Shown here piece by piece: positions 37,353-42,028 of a stretch of 42,028 nucleotides of DNA. The translations under genes were made by a program, and so were the position numbers. Each line of letters opens with the position of its first letter. Position 1 is the first letter of the stretch. This stretch comes from Lysobacterales bacterium (GTDB taxonomy: Bacteria; Pseudomonadota; Gammaproteobacteria; Xanthomonadales; Marinicellaceae): NCBI GenBank assembly GCA_026982315.1, contig JALSHI010000065.1, forward strand, positions 1-42,028, in the 5' to 3' direction. Below the pieces are notes generated by a model, which saw nothing but the letters and a program-made list of their open reading frames with translations, had not been told where the DNA came from and ran no database searches.

Positions 37353-38057
37353 TTATGAGTTTTTCGATACCTTTTGCCACAAAAACGGTTCACCCCGACT
37401 CTGACTGGCGGCTTCCAGCCAGTCCTCGTGCGCCTGACACTCCCGGGAAGTGGCGGTTACTACCGGAATCTCCGCCAGACCGTCAAAATCCAGTTGCAAT
37501 TCACCAATATCATCCCGGTGTGCATCCAGAGACAAGCTAACCTGCCCGCCTGTCATGGCCAGATAAACATCCGCCAGTAACTGGGCATCCAGCAAGGCCC
37601 CGTGCAAGGTTCGATGCTCATTGCTGATGCGGTAGCGTTTGCACAACGCATCCAGGCTGTTACGGGCGCCCGGGTGCTTTTGACGCGCATATTCCAGCGA
37701 GTCGGTAATGCGGCACATATCCTCCAGCCGCTGGGAATAGCCTGCCAACGCCAGCTCGTTATTCAAAAAGCTCACATCAAAAGGCGCGTTGTGTATCACC
37801 AGTTCCGCATCGGCGATAAAAGCCAGAAAATCCTCAGCCACATCCGCAAACAGGGGTTTGTCCGCCAGAAACTCGGCATCCAGTCCATGCACTTCCAATG
37901 CGCCGGCATCAATATCACGCTGGGGATTCAGGTACTTGTGCCAGGTGCGCCCGGTCAACTGCCGGTCATTGACTTCCACACAACCGATTTCAATCACGCG
38001 ATGGCCTTCACTGACCTTGATACCCGTGGTTTCGGTGTCAAGCATGATTTGTCGCAT
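37353..38057 (-). CDS. dnaQ: DNA polymerase III epsilon subunit (3'-5' proofreading exonuclease)
   Basis: DnaQ proofreads for the replicative polymerase. The 234-residue protein (243 in E. coli) has the three exonuclease motifs: DTE at residues 7-9 (LDTETTG), HNAPFDVSFL, and HGALLDAQLLADVY with the histidine and last aspartate of the DEDDh class. The C-terminal tail, which binds the polymerase alpha subunit, is present but diverged. The ATG at 38057 is chosen for its AGGAG site; the open frame extends to 38381 inside rnhA and is not used there. It follows rnhA in the same direction, unlike E. coli where they diverge. Confidence 0.95.
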   Translation of the reverse strand: MRQIMLDTETTGIKVSEGHRVIEIGCVEVNDRQLTGRTWHKYLNPQRDIDAGALEVHGLDAEFLADKPLFADVAEDFLAFIADAELVIHNAPFDVSFLNNELALAGYSQRLEDMCRITDSLEYARQKHPGARNSLDALCKRYRISNEHRTLHGALLDAQLLADVYLAMTGGQVSLSLDAHRDDIGELQLDFDGLAEIPVVTATSRECQAHEDWLEAASQSRGEPFLWQKVSKNS

Positions 38058-38136
38058 AATGGCTCCTGTAAATGTTTTGTTGGCCAGCCCCTGGATAATC
38101 AGCGAAAAAGCCGTTGATATTTTCCAGCAATGACAG

Positions 38137-38610
38137 TCATGATGCGCCACTGACGATTTTTTCCCGTAAGGCTTCGGCGGACTGACGGGCCAGTTGATCC
38201 ACGCGCTCGTTTTCCGCATGGCCGGCATGGCCCTTGACCCAATGCCAACGGATATGGTGGCGCGATGCGGCTTCGTCCAGCGCCTGCCAGTAGGACTGAT
38301 TTTTGACCGGCTTTTTGGCTGCGGTCTGCCAGTTGTTTTTTTTCCAGTTCGGCAGCCATTTTTCAATGCCGTCGAGCACATAGCGCGAATCGCTATACAA
38401 GTCTACCTCGCAAGGCCTTTTCAGCGCCTGCAAGGCGCGAATCACCGCCTGCAACTCCATCTGGTTATTGGTGGTCTCTGCATGACTGCCATGTAATTCC
38501 TTTTCCGCGCCAGAGGCGGACACCAGCAACGCGGCCCAGCCGCCCGGGCCAGGATTGCCCAGACACGCGCCATCGGTATAAATCTTTACCCGACTTTTCT
38601 TTTGTGGCAT
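38137..38610 (-). CDS. rnhA: Ribonuclease HI
   Basis: RNase HI cuts RNA in RNA-DNA hybrids such as R-loops and primers. From the ATG at 38610 the protein is 157 residues (155 in E. coli). The four catalytic acidic residues are in place: D13 in [16 protein letters not shown] in [10 protein letters not shown] in LYSDSRYV and D in NERVDQLAR. The handle region [17 protein letters not shown] is intact. A start at 38646 would add twelve residues; the shorter form agrees with the family, but neither start has an ideal ribosome binding site. It diverges from gloB by 44 bases and leads into dnaQ after 79 bases. Confidence 0.95.
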   Translation of the reverse strand: MPQKKSRVKIYTDGACLGNPGPGGWAALLVSASGAEKELHGSHAETTNNQMELQAVIRALQALKRPCEVDLYSDSRYVLDGIEKWLPNWKKNNWQTAAKKPVKNQSYWQALDEAASRHHIRWHWVKGHAGHAENERVDQLARQSAEALREKIVSGAS

Positions 38611-38654
38611 CCTTGAACCATCCCAGTCACTGTACAAGCCTGTCATTTTACCCC

Positions 38655-39416
38655 ATGAAACTCATTCCCATTCCGGCTTTTTCCGACAATTACCTGTGGT
38701 TACTCGAACACAATGAACACACCCTGGTGGTGGATCCCGGTGACGCCCGGCCGGTGCTTGAATACCTCAACCACCATCACCGCAGTCTCGATGCCATTCT
38801 GATCACCCACCATCACCCCGACCATATCGGTGGCGTGGCCGAGTTGAAGCGGCGCTTTGACTGCCCTGTTTATGCGCCTGCAGACGACAGAATTCCGATT
38901 CGGGACATAACCGCCACTGACGGCGATCAATTATCAGTTCTGCCTGATGCGCCGGCTTTTCAAGTGCTTCATGTGCCAGGACACACGTTGACTCACGTGG
39001 CCTATGTCCATGACAACCGGCTTTTTTGCGGAGACACGTTGTTCAGCATTGGTTGTGGTCGTTTGTTTGAAGGCACACCTGAGCAAATGTGGCAGTCTCT
39101 ACAACGTCTGGCCGCGCTGCCGGATGAGACCCGCATTTACTGTGCCCATGAATACACCCTGAGCAACCTTGATTTTGCGTTGGCTGTCTTGCCAGAACAC
39201 CCGGATTTGCTGGCCTACAAACAAAAAGTACAGGATCGCTTGCAATCAGGGCTGCCATCGTTGCCATCCATCATGGCTATCGAGCGCAGACTCAACCCTT
39301 TTCTCAATTGCCATCGGCAGGATATCCGTCAGGCTGCGGAAAAACACTGTGGCATGCAGCTTGACAGCGAAGTGGCCGTCTTCGCCTGTTTGCGCCAGTG
39401 GAAGGACAACTTTTAA
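38655..39416 (+). CDS. gloB: Hydroxyacylglutathione hydrolase (glyoxalase II)
   Basis: GloB hydrolyses S-lactoylglutathione to lactate and glutathione, the second step of methylglyoxal detoxification. The 253-residue protein (251 in E. coli) is a metallo-beta-lactamase-fold enzyme with the motif THHHPDH giving H52, H54, D56 and H57 as metal ligands. Further ligands lie in [31 protein letters not shown] and [14 protein letters not shown]. The ATG at 38655 starts [15 protein letters not shown], the family's usual opening; the frame upstream to 38604 is not supported. Grouping with rnhA and dnaQ is common in Pseudomonas-like genomes, though the methyltransferase gene often found between gloB and rnhA is absent. 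Confidence 0.96.
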   Translation: MKLIPIPAFSDNYLWLLEHNEHTLVVDPGDARPVLEYLNHHHRSLDAILITHHHPDHIGGVAELKRRFDCPVYAPADDRIPIRDITATDGDQLSVLPDAPAFQVLHVPGHTLTHVAYVHDNRLFCGDTLFSIGCGRLFEGTPEQMWQSLQRLAALPDETRIYCAHEYTLSNLDFALAVLPEHPDLLAYKQKVQDRLQSGLPSLPSIMAIERRLNPFLNCHRQDIRQAAEKHCGMQLDSEVAVFACLRQWKDNF

Positions 39417-39548
39417 CCGGCCCGGCCAGGCACAGGCATGCGAATATCCAGCCACAGAAAACCGCAATCGATGGTTTTTTTCATTCTCTTGTTGCCCGAC
39501 TCAGGCTATCATAGCGACGTTTGTCGACACTAAAAACGAGGACGAATC

Positions 39549-40322
39549 ATGGGGATACTTGATAATAAAAAAGCGCTGATTGTGGGCGTGGCCAGCAACC
39601 GTTCCATCGCCTGGGGCATTGCCGAAGCATTACACCGGGAAGGCGCTGAACTGGCTTTTACCTATCAGAATGACAAGCTGAAAAAACGCGTGGATAAAAT
39701 TGCCGAAGCCACAGGCTCTTCTCTGGTCTTGCCATGTGATGTCAGCAGCGACGAACAGATTAATGCCGTTTTTGACGCCATCGGGCAGCAATGGGACGGG
39801 TTGGACATCATAGTCCATTCAGTGGGCTACGCCCCTAGGGAATTGCTGCAGGGCAACTATGTGGATAGTGTCACCCGTGAAGGCTTTCTAACCGCCATGG
39901 ATATCAGCGCCTACAGTTTTGTGGCGCTGGCCAAAGGTGGTCGGGAGTTAATGCGGGGACGCAATGGTTCCTTGCTGACCCTTTCCTACCTGGGCGCTGT
40001 GCGCGCCATGGATAACTACAATGTCATGGGTGTGGCCAAAGCGGCTCTGGAAGCCAATGTGCGTTACATGGCCTACAGCCTGGGGCCGGAAGGCACCCGT
40101 GTTAATGCCATTTCAGCCGGTCCCATCAAAACCCTGGCCGCCTCCGGCGTTGGTGATTTCAGAAGAATGCTGGAAAATTCAACTGCCAAAGCGCCCTTGC
40201 GACGGAATGTGACCCAGGAAGATGTGGCCAATTCCGCTGCATTTCTTTGTTCAGACTGGGCCCGTGGCGTCACCGGCGAAATTCTGTATGTGGATTCCGG
40301 TTACAACATTGTGGGTAACTAG
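39549..40322 (+). CDS. fabI: Enoyl-[acyl-carrier-protein] reductase (NADH) FabI
   Basis: FabI performs the last reduction in each round of fatty acid elongation, turning trans-2-enoyl-ACP to acyl-ACP with NADH. It is the target of triclosan and diazaborines. The 257-residue protein (262 in E. coli) is a divergent SDR with the FabI nucleotide motif [13 protein letters not shown]. The catalytic pair is Y157 and K164 in the Y-x6-K spacing (Y156 and K163 in E. coli). [13 protein letters not shown] and [12 protein letters not shown] are further family blocks. A GAGGA site precedes the ATG. It is a single gene between gloB and the palindromic terminator. Confidence 0.97.
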   Translation: MGILDNKKALIVGVASNRSIAWGIAEALHREGAELAFTYQNDKLKKRVDKIAEATGSSLVLPCDVSSDEQINAVFDAIGQQWDGLDIIVHSVGYAPRELLQGNYVDSVTREGFLTAMDISAYSFVALAKGGRELMRGRNGSLLTLSYLGAVRAMDNYNVMGVAKAALEANVRYMAYSLGPEGTRVNAISAGPIKTLAASGVGDFRRMLENSTAKAPLRRNVTQEDVANSAAFLCSDWARGVTGEILYVDSGYNIVGN

Positions 40323-40340
40323 GGATTCACGCTGATTCAG

Positions 40341-40386
40341 CGGAGATGTAAAAAAGCCACCTGCAGGTGGCTTTTTTACATCTCCG
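40341..40386. terminator. Perfect 46-bp palindrome, bidirectional terminator between fabI and ppiD
   Basis: Bases 40341-40363 are the exact reverse complement of 40364-40386, 23 bp per arm with no unpaired spacer. A GC-rich core around CTGCAG is flanked by six A on one side and six T on the other, so on either strand the transcript would form a strong hairpin followed by a U-run. It lies between the converging stops of fabI (40322) and ppiD (40425) and so should end both. Confidence 0.9.
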
Positions 40387-40424
40387 TGTCACAGTTCTGG
40401 CTGATCGCCAGACTCGCACGCTTT

Positions 40425-42028
40425 TTACTGGTTAAACTTGTCCTCGAAAACCACAATATCCGCATCATTTTTCATTTGCTGTAATACCGCCTGTAAATCA
40501 TTTTGAGCGGAATTACGCTGGATTTGGGCTTTTACAGCAGCCAGTTCGGCATCTGTCAGGGCGGATTCATCAGGTTCTTTAACACCTTGTAATTCAATGA
40601 CGGCCACTTGACCCTGACTGAGGGGCACGACTTTGACCACCGGCTGGTCTGCCGCCGGCAGATCAAAAGCCTTGATTAACAGCTCCCGAGGGATATCCGT
40701 TTGTGTGCGAGATGCGGCTTTGACGCTATGCGCTTTCAAATTTTCTGTGGCTGCCAGTTTCAATAAATCTTTTCCTGACTTTATGGAGTGGGCCATTTTT
40801 TCACCAGCCGCCACAGCCAGTTCCTGCCCCTTGCGAGCTTTCAACGCCGCTATGATGGTGTTCCTGACCTCCGCCAGCGGCTTTTTGGCGGCTGGTTTGT
40901 GTCCAATCAGCTTGACAAAAGCGATATGGTTATCACCCAGGTCAATTACGTCGGAATTACGGCCATCCTCAAGCACTTCTGTGGAGAATGCCGCATTCTG
41001 AAAATTCGGGTGCGCTGCTATCCCGGTGGCGCTTTGCCGGTCAAAATAACCAGTTTGCTGAATTGGCACACCGGCTTTCTTGGCAGCCTCATCCAAGCTG
41101 TCATAAGATTCCAGCACTTGCGTTTCCAGCTCGTTGGCTTTATCAAGAAAGGCTTCATCCGCCTTGTTCAAGCGCAACTCCTGAGCCAACGCATCCTTGA
41201 CTTCGGCATATTCCGGGTAAGGCGGAGTTTTAATAATGTGGTAACCAAACTGGGTTTTGACCGGTTCGGATATTTCATCATAACCCATGCTGAACAGGGC
41301 CTCGTCAAATTCCGGCACCATTGTGCCCTGAGCCACAAGGCCCAGATCACCACCTTTAGCCGCCGAGCCCGGGTCCTGTGATTCTGCTTTGGCCAAGGCG
41401 GTAAAATCAGCGCCATCCTTGAGTTTCCGGTATATTTCCTGAGCCTTTTGCAAGGCTTTTTCATCAGCTTCCTTGCTGTCATTCTCTGCTGTAATCAAAA
41501 TATGCGCCGCACGCCGCTCTTTGGCGGCAGCCGGATTGGCTTTGCGTTCGTTATACAAATCGCGGATTTCATCGTCACTGACTGGCATATTTTTGGCCAG
41601 GTCATCCAAACTCAGTTCAATGTATTCCACATTGACTTGCTCTGGTTGCTGAAACTGATCACCAAATTCCTTGTAATAAGCTTCGATATCCGCCTCTGTT
41701 GGCTGATAGTCACCGGTAAATTTATCGGGCGATAATAGTACATAATCAAAATCCCGGGTTTGTCTGGCCAGCTTCCAGATCTGCCGGGCTTCTGTATCCG
41801 TGGCGAAAGCCGATGCCCGGATCAAATCCGGGATGGCGCCTGCGGCCATGTCGTCACTAAGTGTCTGCTCGAAAACCCGGGCGCTTTGACCGCGGTTACG
41901 CAGGAAATTGGCATAGGCTGCTTTGCTGAACTGGCCGTCCACCTGAAAAATCGGGGCCTGCTGGATCACATCGCGCAACTGCTGCGGGGTAATAATGAAT
42001 CCGTCCTTGGCCGCTTGTTGGCGTAACA
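40425..42028 (-). CDS. ppiD: Peptidyl-prolyl isomerase/chaperone PpiD (5' end outside window)
   Basis: PpiD is an inner-membrane-anchored periplasmic chaperone near the SecYEG exit that helps fold outer-membrane and exported proteins. About 534 residues are visible; the frame is open to the window edge (LRQQAAKDGFIITPQQLRDV), so the cytoplasmic start and N-terminal membrane helix lie outside. SurA-like N-terminal helices are followed by a parvulin domain: RAAHILI, then AKGGDLGLVAQGTMVPEFDEALFSM and VKTQFGYHIIK. A long C-terminal chaperone region follows, with repeated Q- and A-rich helices. The TTG at 41978 is internal. In E. coli ppiD follows hupB; the upstream gene is not visible here. Confidence 0.93.
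   Translation of the reverse strand, partial: LRQQAAKDGFIITPQQLRDVIQQAPIFQVDGQFSKAAYANFLRNRGQSARVFEQTLSDDMAAGAIPDLIRASAFATDTEARQIWKLARQTRDFDYVLLSPDKFTGDYQPTEADIEAYYKEFGDQFQQPEQVNVEYIELSLDDLAKNMPVSDDEIRDLYNERKANPAAAKERRAAHILITAENDSKEADEKALQKAQEIYRKLKDGADFTALAKAESQDPGSAAKGGDLGLVAQGTMVPEFDEALFSMGYDEISEPVKTQFGYHIIKTPPYPEYAEVKDALAQELRLNKADEAFLDKANELETQVLESYDSLDEAAKKAGVPIQQTGYFDRQSATGIAAHPNFQNAAFSTEVLEDGRNSDVIDLGDNHIAFVKLIGHKPAAKKPLAEVRNTIIAALKARKGQELAVAAGEKMAHSIKSGKDLLKLAATENLKAHSVKAASRTQTDIPRELLIKAFDLPAADQPVVKVVPLSQGQVAVIELQGVKEPDESALTDAELAAVKAQIQRNSAQNDLQAVLQQMKNDADIVVFEDKFNQ

Noticed and set aside
40788-41381. 197-residue plus-strand frame opposite ppiD
   Set aside because: No family resemblance; the PpiD reading is continuous and convincing.

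Overview
This window is dense bacterial chromosome of moderate GC content. Gene content and order point to a gammaproteobacterium: xseB-ispA-dxs, the efp/epmA/epmB set for beta-lysylation of EF-P, adjacent cmoA/cmoB, mfd followed by csiV, rnhA-dnaQ beside gloB, and a FimX-type c-di-GMP receptor. The genus cannot be named from the sequence alone. The nor genes suggest the cell reduces or detoxifies nitric oxide under low oxygen. There are no rRNA or tRNA genes, CRISPR arrays, prophages or intact insertion sequences.

Layout. (1) 1-4460: tilS (5' end outside the window), xseB, ispA and dxs, covering tRNA-Ile lysidine formation, exonuclease VII and isoprenoid precursor synthesis. (2) 4495-8424, minus strand: a 1309-residue membrane c-di-GMP enzyme (MASE1-CHASE-3xPAS-GGDEF-EAL). 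(3) 8644-11953: a DNR-like Crp/Fnr regulator, then an FNR-type box and promoter, a small membrane protein, norC and norB, closed by a terminator. (4) 12233-16204: an acyl-CoA ligase, then tdh and kbl (threonine to glycine plus acetyl-CoA). (5) 16466-16840: a lone exported protein with its own promoter and terminator. (6) 16914-19571: cmoA-cmoB (minus) diverging from a short-chain dehydrogenase. (7) 19658-24794: a SulP transporter with a terminator-like hairpin in its leader, diverging from a DUF1800-DUF1501 pair. (8) 24799-27566: efp-epmA diverging from epmB. (9) 27687-36037: a FimX-like protein, gluQ, mfd, csiV and a YceI-like lipoprotein. (10) 36039-42028: rnhA, dnaQ and serS (minus), gloB and fabI (plus), a perfect 46-bp palindrome, and ppiD (minus, 5' end outside).

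Most of the window is housekeeping. The points that merit a second look are the NO-responsive nor operon, with its unusually long NorC and an unassigned small first gene; the hairpin leader of sulP; the DUF1800-DUF1501 pair, in which only one partner has an export signal and which carries a distinctive C-terminal tail; two contrasting c-di-GMP proteins (one apparently active, one degenerate); the orphan exported protein; and the palindrome between fabI and ppiD. I did not find a clearly new multi-gene system. The best candidates for undescribed biology are the small nor-operon protein and the sulP leader.
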